NCBI GenBank assembly: GCA_003255025.1
Contig: QANY01011455.1
Coordinates: 762,908-826,907 of the forward strand
Origin: Datisca glomerata
Taxonomy: Eukaryota > Streptophyta > Magnoliopsida > Cucurbitales > Datiscaceae
DNA length: 64,000 nucleotides
Direction of reading: 5' to 3'
Position numbers and translations under genes: made by a program. The notes beneath the pieces are model-generated. The model searched no databases. It worked only from the letters and a program-made list of their open reading frames with translations, and was not told the DNA's origin. Positions within the stretch are counted from its first letter, which is position 1; every line of letters begins with the position of its first letter. Positions 10,397-23,202 of this stretch are shown in pieces.

Positions 10397-11491
10397 TCTT
10401 TTTTTTTGGATAAGCTAATGTATTAAAAGCAAACATCTACAAGACAGCAAGGGGCACACTGCAGGGGTTACAGAATAAAAGGCCACTCCAAGATGAACAA
10501 AAACAAATTAAGCCAAGCATTACTCCAAAAAGCGTAACATCACCGGGTAAAGACCAATGGACTTGCTGATCAGCGACCTGCAGGGGTTATTGAGCTTTAG
10601 GGATGAGAGAAGTAACAATGTAGTTAAATTATTGAAGGAGACAACCAGCTTGAAAGAACACCATCACAGCCTTAGTAACATCATCGCCCACGAGAGCCTA
10701 AGATTTCTTGAAAAAACAAGTAGAGAATCCATTTGGACCAGAAACTTTGCAGTCCCTAAACCAAACGAAAATATTTTGAATGTCTTGAGCGCTCACATTC
10801 CTACAAATGTCTGACGCATTAGAAGGAGAGATCTTGTTAGAGTACATTCTATCAAGAATTCTCCAATCAGCATCCCTCACTGTCTTCATTCACATAAAAC
10901 AAGCTTTGGCAGCAGTTAACAATCAGATTATGATGCAATCCCTATTATTCATCATATTACTATGCTCGTCAGAAAAATAGATGATTTTGGCTTTACAACC
11001 ATTCCTCTTTATTAGCTTATGACAGTAGGCCGTGTTTTGATCCCCAAGACTAATCTAGTTGGCTCTGGCCTTCTGCCTCATGAAACTCATCTTAAGCTTT
11101 CCTTTGAGAGATAAAAGAATCAATAGCAACACGTTCATATGCTTGTAACGAAGGGTCCAGGTGAGAGTGATGACCATCACTCTGAGCATGATCTAAGTTG
11201 TTTCTAGCCTCCAACACACTGGCTGAAATATCTGAGTAAAAGTTCAAACTCAGGTGCTTAAGGGTAACCTTAATGGCTCTGAGTTTTCTAAACAAATTCA
11301 AGTATGAGAACCATAAGAAGGAGTGCTCTAGGCCTGCTCAACAGAACTCAAGAAATCCTCCCTATTAGCGCAAAAATCAAAGAACATGAAAGAGGGAGGG
11401 GGCCTATATGAGGAAGGACATATGCTAATGATACCAGGATAGTGATCAAATTTGCCAGGAGTAGGGTTCATAAACAACTTGAGGAAAATAA
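10397..11491 (-). mobile_element. LINE (L1-type), 3' part with poly(A) end, degenerate
   Basis: Read on the minus strand, 11491-11350 gives an endonuclease-end motif (PTPGKFDHYP..) and FFDFCANRE; 11301-11092 gives the linker typical of plant LINEs (KLRAIKVTLKHLSLNFYSDI); 10889-10698 gives the reverse-transcriptase start region (VSGPNGFSTCFFKKS). The 3' end near 10397 carries the usual LINE ending (ttaatacattagcttatcc then poly A). Frames are broken by stops and shifts and most of RT is missing, so it is inactive. Confidence 0.75.
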
Positions 11492-11573
11492 GCATCCTAA
11501 GAAGTGTTGATATGGATCCTATCTAGCTTACTCATGATAGAAGCATTTCCAAACTTTTTGTTATGTCAGGTGT

Positions 11574-11760
11574 ATTTACTTGAAAAGTGATTCCGTTTAT
11601 GTAGTTATTCTTCGTTTCAGATCTTGAAAGGTCCCTTGACGTTGGCATACTGCTTGAGATAGATGTTTAAATTTAGTTGATAAGATGGATTTTGATGTCA
11701 CTCACATTTATCGAGAGGGTTATCAGGTTGCAAATTATTTGACACCGGGGCCCGTAGTAT
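11574..11760 (+). pseudogene. LINE RNase H domain fragment (unit 1)
   Basis: On the plus strand the reading YLKSDSVYVV ... KVPW ... MDFDVTHIYREGYQVANYLT matches the C-terminal RNase H domain of plant L1-type LINEs (usual pattern ESDS..VV, VPW, HIYREGNxxAD). Stops and shifts interrupt it. It is opposite in strand to the LINE pieces on either side. Confidence 0.65.
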
Positions 11761-12577
11761 AGTTACTCCAACTTGATAGTGGAATGTTCTGAATTTTTAT
11801 TCTTCGTTTATTTATGATGATATTTGTAACAAGCCTTCTTTTAACTTCTGCTGATTTTTTCTTTACATTTTCTTTTGTTAACTTTTTTATTTTAATTAAA
11901 TAATACATTAGGTTGTGTTGTACGATGAGGATGCTATGAACGTGTCAGCCTAGTTGGGATGTCTTGGTACACCTACTGATTCCTATCACCAACAACTTTA
12001 TATAAAGAAAAGTGTATTTACACCCTCAAAAAAGAATATCATCAATCTTCATAGATGTCAAAATGACCGGAAGAAGGCTATCCTGACATCATGTCGTGGC
12101 GATTGGACTTGTTAAGTGTTACTTTCAGTGAGTAATGATGACATTGTGCTCGTGGCTATCCGAGCTCCCTTTGTGCACCCATCCTTTCTCTTAAATATGC
12201 TCGGGTCTGTGAAACTTGAGCATCCTCGGTACTGATCAGGTGGGGTCGATTCTTTTCCTCCAAAACTTTCCTTCATCAGGGACCTTTAATGTGGCGTAAC
12301 ACGTGTCGTTGGGTCATTGGTGGTTGAGAAAGCACCCATAACAAACACATTTCCCTAAATCCTTCCTATTAGCGCAAAAGTCAAAGAACATGAAAGAGGA
12401 AGGGGGCCTAGATGAGGAAGGATATATGCTAATGATACTAGGATAGTGATCAAATATGCCAGGAGTAGGGTTCAGAAACAACTTGAGGAAAATAAGCATC
12501 CTAAGAAGAGTTGATAGGGATCCTATCTAGCTTACTCATGATAGAAGCATTTCCAAACTTTTTGTTATGTCAGGTGT

Positions 12578-12765
12578 ATTTACTTGAAAAATGATTTCGT
12601 TTATGTGGTTGTTCTTCGTTTCAGATCTTGAAAGGTCCATTGACGTTGGCGTACTGCTTGAGATAGATGTTTAAATTTAGTTGATCAGATGGATTTTGAT
12701 GTCACTCACATTTATCGAGAGGGTTATTAGGTTGCAGATTATTTGACGCAGGGACCCTAGTATAG
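12578..12765 (+). pseudogene. LINE RNase H domain fragment (unit 2)
   Basis: Second copy, made by the tandem duplication, of the RNase H fragment at 11574-11760; the words tttgatgtcactcacattta and tcgagagggttat are kept. Not functional. Confidence 0.6.
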
Positions 12766-13325
12766 TTACTCCAACTTGATAGTAGAATGTTCTGAATTTT
12801 TATTCTTCATTTATTTCTGATGATATTTGTAACAAGCCTTCTTTTAGCTTCTGCTGATTTTTTCTTTGCATTTTATTTCGTTAACTTTTTTATTTTAATT
12901 TAATAATATGTTAGGTTGTGTTAGACGATGAGGGTGCTATGGACGTGTCAGCCTAGTTGGGATATCTTGGTACACCTACTGATTCCTATCACCAACAACC
13001 TTATGTAAAGAAAAGTGTATTTACACCCTCCAAAAAGAATATCATCAATCTTCATAGATGTCAAAATGATTGGAAGAAGGCTATCCTGACATTCTGCAGT
13101 GGCGATTGGACCTGTTGAGTGTTACTTTTAGCGAGTAATGATGACATTGTGCTCGTGGCAATCCGAGCTCCCTTTGTGAAACCCGAGCATCCTCGGTATG
13201 ATCAGGTGAAGTCGGTTCTTTTCCTCCAAAACTTTCCTTCATCGGGGACTCCTAATGCGGCGTAACACGTGTTGTCGGGTCATTGGTGGTTGAGAAAGCA
13301 CCCATAACAAACACATTTCCCTAAA

Positions 13326-13915
13326 TCTATTTCTATGAAATTTCTTGTTCCTGATAACATAAATATTACAAAATGTTAATTGATAAATTTTACGAACAAA
13401 TTATTATTGACTTAAAAATAAATATCTGATGTATAAAAGATCTCTCATATGTATGGATATTCATGTATCTAATTACGTAGTACTATGAAATTATTTAATA
13501 TTGCTAACTATTAATAAGAAAATTATTATGAGAATAAAAATAAACTTTCACTTAAGAATAAAATAAGAAAATGTGAAATACCTAATTTATATTATATTAT
13601 AAAAAAATTTTAAAAAGTAAAAAGGAGAATCAAAAGTTTATTTTCTATAAGGCATTTTTAATATAATATAGATATAGATGTAAATTATGTTTGAACACTA
13701 AAACTTCTAATATATATAATATTTAAAATTTAGATCATTAGGTTTCTAACAAGTTACCACGCAACTAATTTTTATAGATAACATATAAGGCATATTGTTT
13801 AGTGAAAGTCTCTCTGCAATTTAATTAGCGAGTGTGATTAATACGTTATTTCGTTCAAATGTATAATATAAACTCCGTAATACCTTCATTCCAATTTATA
13901 TTACCTCAGTGTGCT
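13326..13915. other. AT-rich stretch between LINE pieces; nothing recognised
   Basis: Very AT-rich with no coding, RNA-gene or terminal-repeat signal I can support. It may be an insertion splitting the minus-strand LINE, because endonuclease pieces lie on both sides. Confidence 0.4.
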
Positions 13916-15860
13916 CACAATCATGTTTAGTAACATTGAAGCTCCCCGTAATAACCCAACAACATAAAAATCAATAATATGTTGCCAAAGGGCCTATCAT
14001 GAATAGGTTCATTATCAACATACATGAAGGATCTACAAAATTCAACCTGAGTCTGCGAGATGTTAACAGTGCAACACATAGTTCGGTAGTAGTGATAAGG
14101 ACAAAAACATGAGGAGCAGAAGGATCCCAAGCAATCGAAATTCTACAATTAACAGCAACATTATAATTAGCAACACATGGCCAATTCTCAAAATTGAATT
14201 GGTTGCAAGCTTTCTTTGTTTCTCTAGTCTCCCGAATTAGAAAAAAAAGACAACTTAAAGTTACTACAAAGTTTCCACACCTTAAACTATTTTAGAGGAC
14301 TATTTAGGCTTCTAATGTTCCAAGCAGCTAGGGAGATCATCAGAAGGATGGGGAGGAGGACCGTTGATCCTAGAGCTCAATAGTCTGTTTCTTCCTTTGG
14401 TGCTTAGATAATGATCAACTGCCCTAGTCGTTACCCATTTCATCTAACTGATCAAATGCAGCCTTGTCCACACTAGCATAACTCAAATCCTCAAAGTCAG
14501 TTCCACAAGCACGATATTCCTTTATGGGGATAGTAGCACTAGTGGTGGAGACAATATCAAGAGCCAAAGTAGCCACAGGGCTCTCTGGCTTGCTTAAACA
14601 TAGGTTCAATAGTCGCTTCCACCCTATCAATCTCAAGCTGATCAACCTCCACTAATTGTTTTCATGGCCGTTCTCGTCCAACTCTGCATCTACCAACTCT
14701 GCATCTACGGCTGCGAAGAATTAAAAGTAGGGCTTTGAGTTAAGAGGACATAGCCATTCTGGAAATGGGAACTTCAACACACTCAGCTTCCTCATTCCAA
14801 ACGCTATTTATGGGAGGGTTTTCCTTCTTAACAGGAACCCATCTCTGTTGGGGAAGGCCTCTGAACCTCACTGTCTTTTTCACTGTCTTGTTGCTAGACT
14901 CAGGGGATGCCTTAAGTTAGACAGTAAATGCAAGGAAATAATTGCTATATATTGGAAAATTGTAACTCCATAGGATTTTAAATTGGTTTTTTTTAAGAAT
15001 GTCTTTACTAAGTTATATGTAAATTATATTTTCTATTTATCGGTTCTTAAACTTAACTCTAAACTTTTAACTTCTATGTCACATTATAATATTAAATGAA
15101 TTTTAGAACTAAACATATTGTCAAGGTATCACCTCAACATGTCAAGTCTCTATGGAACATGTCAAGGCATTAGTGCAACATGTTAAGGAGGACTGCCCAT
15201 CGAGCACACTAGGTATCAAGCTGCCAAACTGATATCAGCTAACTACTTTAGTTAGCTTTAATTCTGTTAGTTAGCTCCTCATAGAGAGATTTTGATACTC
15301 CATTCTGACCACAATAGATTTGCCCTCTGATCTAGGAAGCATCACCCCCACTTCTTCAATAATCAATGATTGAATGTCTACTTCAATACAAACTCTAACA
15401 TGGGATATTGTAGTGCAATCCTTTGTCATTTAGTCAGTTAAAAGAAGAGTGCCCACGACATTAGCAATCCTACTTAGGCCCTCACTAGACCACATCTCTA
15501 AAGGAACTCCCCAAAGTTTCACCCGTATAGTCAGACTTTGTAAAGCATCTTGGTGAGTTGCATATTTTCCTTCCAAGCTTTGGCCACCCATAATAGGCTT
15601 TCCCAACATATGCCAAGAACCTTTATCCAACACCTTGTCCCTAGAGATGCTAGTGTTGAATTTAAAGAAGAACCAGAATCAGTAGCAGGACTTGGTTCAA
15701 CCCATATTCACCCCGAAGCTTATAAGCTGCCTCATGAACCATTAGAAAGGGGGATGTTTGTTAATGAAGTAGCTCACAATACAAGTTTCCCAAATCTATT
15801 TGCCAGTTCTGGGAATGGAAGAGATGGGGATTTAAGTGGAAAAAAAAGACGGGACTGAAA
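13916..15860 (-). mobile_element. LINE ORF1 (gag-like, DUF4283 type) and endonuclease start, degenerate
   Basis: On the minus strand, 15633-15430 reads SLTIRVKLWGVPLEMWSSEG then LSRIANVVG, the DUF4283/CCHC_4 pattern of plant LINE ORF1. Further along (14645-14424) is a low-complexity linker region, and about 14150-13930 gives RISIAWDPSAPHV in one frame, the endonuclease start pattern. With 10397-11491 this forms one broken LINE about 5.5 kb long, interrupted at 11.5-13.9 kb. Confidence 0.65.
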
Positions 15861-16760
15861 CTTTTATTGTTGTCTAAAACATGTAACAATTTCAAATGAG
15901 AGAGAGATGAAATGACGTGGGAAAAAGCTGAGATGACAGTTTTAGTGGACACGTAACGTATTTCGGCCATGCGGGTGTCAATTGTACATGACTTTAACTG
16001 ACCTTCTGTATCCGCTACTGAAACAGTGACGGAAAATCTAAAATGGGACTATTATGAAATTATAAAGTCTAGAGTAAAACATTAAAGTTCATGTTCTATT
16101 TTGAAACTGACACTGAACTGTAAGGTGAAATATATATAATAAAAATTGCTGATCAAAATATTAAATTTAATTCACATATCTAATTATGGTTAATCAACCA
16201 TGTTTGAGTCAGGATTTTTATTATATCTAAAATTGACATGTTGGGAAAAATATTTTTAAAGGAAAACTTTTTTTAATAAGTTTATCCTCAGTTTTATCTT
16301 AAAATCACTACAATGTCACTAACTTTATTTAGCCTAATAAATTTTTGTTTCCGAGAAAGATGTAGTAAAAGTGGTATGATAAAAATAAAATAAAAATTAA
16401 AGATCTTGAATGTAGACTATCTATTCTTAACTTTAAGATTTTCAAAATACAAAAAAATATGTCTCAATTCTCCTTCAAAAACTACCCATTAAATAACCCA
16501 AATATACTTTTTTTACTTCTTACCTTTTTCAGTTTCCATCTCTATGATAAAAAAATGGAAATGAATGACCATTTTATCTCCATTATTTCTTATTTTCTTA
16601 AACTGGTCTCAAATGTCAGACTATTTGGGATTCTAACACCCAAAAAAGCAGGCTACAGAAGAGTACAAGGGATTGCTTAGTTCAGTTTTGAGCTACCCAT
16701 TCCAGATTAGATAAATTCTTATGTCGTTTTTATTCCTTAAAATGCAAGTCCGGTTAATAA
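15861..16760. other. No gene seen
   Basis: AT-rich intergenic DNA. The short plus-strand open frame near 16459-16680 has no recognisable motif. Confidence 0.5.
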
Positions 16761-16789
16761 AAGCAGTAGCAGTTTCGACTTGAGGATGG

Positions 16790-17178
16790 AATCTATTAAC
16801 TTTTTCAATTAATCATATATATATATATATGAACAGACTAAATCCAATCTTACACGACACAAGATCTGTACCAAAGAATCAACGCAAATTAAAGAAAGAA
16901 TGAGAACCGAATGATCAACTAGGCGGTTAAATTAAAAATTTAATTTGAGAATATTCCTTTTAAAAGCTTATCATTTCACCTCTATCAGCTACAGAATAGG
17001 GGGAATTTGTTGTAATCTTTATTGTGAAATTTATGTATAAATAGGGGTGTGCATCACCTCACAAGAATCAATCGAATACAAGCTCTTAAACTCTTGAGCT
17101 CTTATTCTTCTCACTCTCTCAAACTATATTATTTATGTCAATCGTAATTGATTCTTCACTCACCGGAAAATCATTTAC
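16790..17178 (+). mobile_element. Candidate 3' portion of a Ty3/Gypsy LTR with TATA box
   Basis: The sequence just before the gag remnant has a strong TATA (tgtataaatagggg, about 17032-17045), then a short leader ending ..catttaca and a phrase ttttggtgcttttattgaga right after, the kind of junction that follows LTRs of gag-PF03732 elements. I could not place the LTR start. Confidence 0.45.
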
Positions 17179-17181
17179 ATT

Positions 17182-18128
17182 TTGGTGCTTTTATTGAGAG
17201 TGAAAACAAAGTCTCAAAAAAAACCCTTCCAAAACCAAAACATGCCTAGAACCAGATCGAAGGAAAATGGAATCGGGAACGGGGATGATCATGTTGATCA
17301 ACCCGCTCCACCAGTTGAGATGCTCCAGACGATTCTCACTGGAATGCAAGAGATGGAACAACAGAATACTGAAACACTACGCAACTAAATCAACGCCTTA
17401 CAACGAGAATTGACGCAAACACGCGCAAAAGTTAGCCAGCTAAACAACAACGAGGAAATGGAAAACTATCCAGAAGAAGGCGGACAAGATGCCAGATAGG
17501 AAGATAATGAGAATAGCAGAAACGAGCAGTACAGAGATGAAGAAATCCAGTCCCAACTTCATACGAAGGAGACAACAGGAGAAGTAGTGGAGGAGAAAGA
17601 TGATGGAGATAAGGAACCTGGGAAGTACGTGAAAAGACGACCTTGAATCACTCACCTGAACTCTATTGTGCCCTAAAATCCTGGCAGCTCCAATACCGAA
17701 CAAGTTTTTAGCCCTTAAGTTCAAATGTTACAAATGGGGAATATGATCTGGTGGATCATATAAGATGATTCAAACAAGTAATGACCCTGCATCAGCATGA
17801 AGACAAATTGATGTGCAAAATGTTTACCACCAGTCTTGATGGGGCCGCCTTAAAATGGTATCATTTTCTTCCAGCACATTCAATTACTAACTTTACTGTT
17901 ATGTCTTCTATCTTTTTGGAGCAGTTTTCTACCTACCGTGCGGTAATGGAGGATACGGAATACAACTTCACTATTTCTTCCAAGAAAGGAGAGTCCCTAC
18001 GGGAGTATACTCATAGATTTAAAGATGAGATGACTAAGGTAGAAAAATGCGACGACCGAGTAGCCAGATTGGCTTTCAGACGAGGGTTGAAGATGTTGTG
18101 GGTTATGCCCTCAAAGCATGTGTATTGA
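17182..18128 (+). pseudogene. Ty3/Gypsy gag remnant
   Basis: A broken reading starts near 17242 (MPRTRSKENGIGNGDDHVD), runs through a coiled, acidic region (QRELTQTRAKVSQLNN) with stops at about 17386 and 17498, and after a shift gives a Retrotrans_gag-type domain at 17781-18128 (FTTSLDGAALKWYHFLPAHS, then SIFLEQFSTYRA, then KKGESLREYTHRFKDE). No protease or pol follows; the sequence changes at about 18130 to a Copia LTR-like region, so insertion or recombination cut it. Confidence 0.75.
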
Positions 18129-18129
18129 C

Positions 18130-21100
18130 ATTTGATATAAAATTTAAAGAGGATTACATTTTTCTTATAATTTTTCTTTTAAATTACTGTTGAATAATTT
18201 ATATAAATATATGAAAATTTCATATTCATAAATGAGACTATGATCTTGTATTAGTACTAGAAGATTAAGATCATAGATAATGAATAAAATTGTCAGCAAC
18301 ATATTAAAATATAGAATCTTTAATGAATGGTTGCTAGTACGGTTCACTAAGCATTATGAATGCGTGTGATCTAGATCCGGATCATTGATGTAGATAGACA
18401 TATTAGTGAATGTACTTTATATAATAAGATTATATATGTCATGAACGATGTGAATTTTATTAATATTTTTATTAACGTGCCGTTTATCAGTAAGATTTAA
18501 TATGAATAAGCAGGCTTATAGAAAAAAAAATGCTATAAATATTCCGAAATAAGCTATACTGACTGAAAAAGTTGCATTTTTCAAAAAAATTTCACATCAA
18601 TTCGATGATCATATGTAGATCATTCTAAATCCTGAGTAGTCATGAACTCCTATGCATGTCTATTGGATCTTTTGATTTACTCGTTAATGTATCTTTCTTA
18701 ATCAGGCTAGTGACTTTTATTTTGAAGATTCAGTGAGTGGATAGCTGGGGACATGATCTTACAAGATTTAAAATCTAAGTTTTCCTAACGGATCATATAT
18801 TGGTTCCCTTAAGTGTTAATTCTGGAACTAAATGGTTATTGATCTCAAATTTATAATAAGATTATAAATTAGCCATTCACTAGTGGATTAATTGTACTTA
18901 CGGATCAAGAGGTAATTAGAAGGGTAAAACGATAATTTTAATCAGTTCTAACTTATGAATCAATAATTGGAGGACAGAACTACATGAAATGATTATGTTA
19001 GTGGACTGCATGAGAATACTCTGTAAATACATTTTATAATCTCTAAGACTGCAATTGCATATTTATAGTGGAGTAATAGAATTAATAAATAAGATGATTA
19101 AATTAATAATCTGATTTATTGGAGCTTAGGATTATAGGTTCATGGTCCCCAAGTCACCTCTATACTACGCTGTCTAGGGTGAATATTTCAGGACATGAGA
19201 AAAAGACTAACTTACAAAATGAATTTTATTCTAGGGTAAGTACATAATTATAAAATAATTATGTGTGATTAATTAATTAAGAATTAATTAATTAAATTAT
19301 TTATATATTTAAATATAATCAGAAATTATATATAAAAATAATTATCAATTTTTTTAATTATCGATAGGTGAGACAAAATATATAATTTGTGAAATTGAAT
19401 AATTAAATTATTATAAGATAATAATTTAAATCAATTAAATATGTTGTTTGTGAAATAACAGATAAGGTAGTTGATAGAGATAATCAGATACTTTAATTTT
19501 GAATTAACTAATATTTAGATAATTATCTGTTATTTCCTCCCATGTCGGACAACTACTGTTCACCGCCAGTACAGTACCCCCGACACTGTTCACCGTACTA
19601 GCAACGATGGTGATGGGTTTTAAGAAAGTTAAGATGACCCAATTATCAGAGAGTCCTATCGTCGTTGACAACTGTTGTCACGTTTTAAGAAAATTTCTAA
19701 CAAATCATGCAACCAACTCTATTACCTATGAGTTTCATTAAAACTCAAACTCTTTTAATTATCCATTTAAATTTTCAAATTAATGTAATTTTAAAATTGA
19801 TTACTTTTTGATTTTATGAAAATTAAAAATTAATAGGCTGATTGAGTTTAATTGTTTGACCAAATCAAATAAAGTGTTTATTTGACTAAGTCTAAGTCAA
19901 CTATATTAAAAGGGATAATTATAGAAATTGTTTTAATTAAGAAAAATAGTTTTTCTAATTAAAATGGTTTTGTTCAAAGCTTGAAGACTATAAAGACGGA
20001 CATAAGGAGGAGAAGGTAATATTTGAGAAATATGTATTCTTGAAGTCACTTTATAATTTTATTTCTTTATTTCAAGGGTTATAATTTAGAAATACCCAAT
20101 AGTCACTCGGTCCATTATTATTTTATTTAATTTTTAAAAATTTATTTAATTGTAATGTTTGATAACATGTCCATGCATTAGTCGATCACATGCCATACAT
20201 GAAAATCCCACACAGTTTTATTTAATCATGCATCTCATCTGTAGAAACATGATTTATTAGGATTTCCCTAATATGTTTATATGTATTGCTTTTATGAAAT
20301 CAATTGCATGTAAACTGCTAGGTTTTAACTAGTTAAAACTTGGTAATCACACCACACTAAATGCTATAGTAATCTTTAGGTTAACCGACTTTAGTAAAAG
20401 AGTTTTATTATATTTTTATGAATATAATTAATTAGTTAATCTAAGTTCACCTAATTATGACTTAAGCGCTTCAGAAAGTTAAATGAACTTAGACCAATGA
20501 GATTGGATTAACTGATAATTAAATATTTATAGGGTTATTATTTTAACTAGTAATTAATTTATAATTAATTGATTAGTTAAAATAGAAACACATTATCTTA
20601 AAAAGGTGAGTGAGAGAATGTTGACATGTCAATCTAACCTATGGTCTCCATCATTAGTACAACAGCGGAGGTGCAGTGCGGGCCTCGAGATGGCTTTGTT
20701 TTCGTCCCCCTAAGGAAGGTTTCAAACTGTACCAATATCAAGGTTGGACTTCTTAAGAAGATAGGAGGAATTGACGTAGTTTAATTTTGTCCGACCCTAA
20801 GGCGGCATATTCTAAATAAAGTCATGAAATTTGAAATGACGGGTTACACTCACAAAGTCACAATTAAGCTTTCATGTGGATAATTGTGACTTGACCGAAC
20901 AAGCGATACCTTATTGTTAAAAGAGAAAATATGAGATATTTTAAGTTTTAATTAAGAAGGATGAGAATGTCTCATAGACAGTCTGAGATTAATCTGACCG
21001 ACCCTAAGGCGGTACATTAATCGTTGAGTTGCTTTATCGTAATTAGTAAATGCTAAATTTATGTGTTTATTATGATTGCATTCATGTATCACGTTTACTT

Positions 21101-21185
21101 TTTGAATTCTAGATATTTATCAATTATATCAAATCATGTATGTTTTAAATTTTAGTTATAAATATTATGTCTACCATGTGCAACC
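18130..21185 (+). mobile_element. Copia LTR and 5' leader (borders uncertain)
   Basis: Three kilobases of AT-rich DNA without genes lead directly to a Copia gag on the same strand. Style and content (repeated gaccctaaggcgg at about 20795 and 21001; cttaggattataggttcatgg near 19125) fit the long LTR and leader of eudicot Copia elements as I remember them. I found no primer-binding site or clean TG..CA ends, so this is inference from position. Confidence 0.5.
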
Positions 21186-21790
21186 CTGTCACTGTTTTAC
21201 TCGCTCTTGAAAAATTGAATAATGATAATTTCGTATGTTAGAAATAAAATATGAACTTAATGCTGATTTGTGAGAACCATATGTTCGTTCTTACTGAGGA
21301 ATGTCCTAAGGAGCTCACTGCGAACGCTTCTAAGAATGTTAGGGACAAATATGATGCTTAGATCATATCAAACAACAAGGCGAAGTGCTACATGCTTGTG
21401 AGCGTGAATGATGTTCTGAGAACCAAGCATGAAAGTATGGAGACTACCTATGCGATTATGGAATCTTTATAGGCAATGTTTGGGCAGCAGTCCGATCAAA
21501 GTCGTCATGAGGCCACTAGGAGTTATATGACAACTAAGATGAGAAAGGGTACTTCTGTTCGAGAACATGTTTTGAACATGATCAACATAATGCACGAGGT
21601 GGAAGTACATGGTACCATCATTGATGAGCGGACTCAAGTTAGCATCATACTAGTGTCGCGATCATTGATGAGCGGACTCAAGTTAGCATCATACTAGAGT
21701 CACTCACACAAACTTTTTCTGCGTTCACGACCAACTATGTTATGAACAAGTTGAAATTTAAGATGACCCAATTGTTGAATGAACTTCATA
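21186..21790 (+). pseudogene. Copia gag (UBN2-type) remnant
   Basis: From a start at about 21171 the plus strand reads VTVLLALEKLNNDNFV, then FVLTEECPKELTANAS, then SNNKAKCYMLVSVNDVLRTK, MFGQQSDQSRHEATR and MRKGTSVREHVLNMINIM: the UBN2/gag-polypeptide pattern of Copia elements. Stops (about 21229, 21358, 21471) and a 44-bp tandem duplication (21617 and 21661) break it. It ends near LNELHIF (21790) with no zinc knuckle or pol. Confidence 0.85.
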
Positions 21791-22535
21791 TTTTTGAGTG
21801 ATTTTTCTTGTTGGTCTTGGTTTTGAAGGTTGAAAAATCAAGTGCAGGGTGTATTGATTTTCAACCTGATTTATTTTGCTGCATACTGAAAAATATTTTT
21901 CTGAATACTAAAAAATCAAGTGCAGTGTTTGCTGAAAATCATTTTCTTATAAATGCAAGACAAAGACACTATTTGCAAGGACTTCTTGAGCTTGAAGAAT
22001 AGATGTATTTTTTAGGTTAACTTTTATGGGTTGTGAAATTCTTTTTATATTTTTTATTTGTTGGAACAAGTGTTGCTTGTACATTTTAAGGATAAGCTAG
22101 TTAGTTTTCAAGTTAGATTTATTTGTAAACTGATCAAATGAATAATATAAAACTTTATCGAATTGATATATGTTAATGTTGTCAATTATTATATTGGTGC
22201 TATTTATGCTACTTAAAATTGTCATTTTGAAGTTGTTTACTATGAATAATTGGCTATAGAAATGAATCTTATGGTATCTCATTTTATAGATAAAAAATAC
22301 CTATGAATGTTAATTCACAAGTATTACAAACATTTGTTGAATGTATTCAACAGGAGTCCAAAAACTCTATTAAACGACGTTCTACAAGAGTCGTAAGACC
22401 CTGTAAAGTCGTGAGAGACCACATGGTTCTTCATAAGAGGCATTGCGCCTTGCAAAAAACGCTGACTTTCAATATGAGGGGTTGTCACAGGTGTCGCGAG
22501 AACCGTGTGGATTACTTTTCAAAGGGTTTTCTGCC

Positions 22536-22566
22536 TCTTGTAGAATACCTTATTTCTTGTAGTGCT
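22536..22566 (+). mobile_element. CACTA-type transposon terminus, copy 1
   Basis: cttgtagaatacc then tatttcttgtagtg is the reverse complement of a CACTACAAGAAATA start, the usual CACTA (En/Spm) terminal repeat. It shares more than 20 positions with the terminus at 26014-26043 in the same orientation, so the match goes beyond the 5-base CACTA signal. Confidence 0.55.
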
Positions 22567-22846
22567 GGTAAATTTAAACCCACCAAAACACAGGTCTTCT
22601 ACCTCAATGCAATTCTGACAAACAATAAAATTTGTAAAGCCCCATCCCCAAACATGGGTTTAATGTGTAGAGCTTATGAATTATTTGGGAGCAAAAGAAC
22701 ATTTAACATAAGCATAAAACAACACCAAAAGCAATAAGTAGATAAGCAGTCACTTTGCGTTGTTAAGTTGCTGGACAACTGATGCAACATAAGCAAAAAC
22801 AATATATTATCAAAAATAGTATATTACTCAAACATTTAGTATCTAC

Positions 22847-22996
22847 CTGTTGTTTCCCATTAATTGTAATAATTCTGAAAGGATGTTCTAGGTCCTTGAG
22901 ATATTCTACCCACAAAGAGCACAACTCTGAACCCCTAAACTTTGCATCTTCATCGTCATACCTTTTCCTATTCATTGCTTTATTCATCAAGCTCAC
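22847..22996 (-). pseudogene. Unidentified captured exon (..ELCSLWVEYLKDLEHPFRI..)
   Basis: On the minus strand an open stretch reads NRKRYDDEDAKFRGSELC then SLWVEYLKDLEHPFRIITIN, ending GKQQ just before a donor (cag|gtagat, exon end 22847). The composition looks like real protein but I do not recognise the family. It lies downstream of the UAP56 pieces on the same strand, between the two CACTA-type ends. The ATG at 22996 is only an in-frame Met. Confidence 0.4.
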
Positions 22997-23202
22997 CCAT
23001 TATCTTGACACGGATCGAGCACAAATTTCTCTCAAGGCCTACAAAAAACTGATGAAACTATATCAGTTGAACCACAACAATAAGATAACAGTGGTGGAAC
23101 CCCAGATGCCAAACGTCTATTCATCGACAAAAGTTTGTAGGACATTGAAATAAAAAGACTTCACAATTCAATACTAATTGGCCATGGGACATTACAACTT
23201 AC

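Larger units (their letters stand above)
11353..13325 (+). repeat. ~1-kb tandem duplication (two units)
   Basis: Unit 1 (about 11353-12356) and unit 2 (about 12357-13325) run in parallel from an aaatcct-cctattagcg start to the same end (agaaagcacccataacaaac). Identity is high but not complete; unit 2 lacks ~40 bases near 13170. Each unit has a minus-strand LINE endonuclease fragment at its left and a plus-strand LINE RNase H fragment in its middle, so already rearranged LINE material was duplicated. Confidence 0.9.

Noticed and set aside
22303..22737. 144-codon plus-strand open frame
   Set aside because: No recognisable domain, runs across a CACTA-type terminus, and is opposite to the exon chain; most likely chance.
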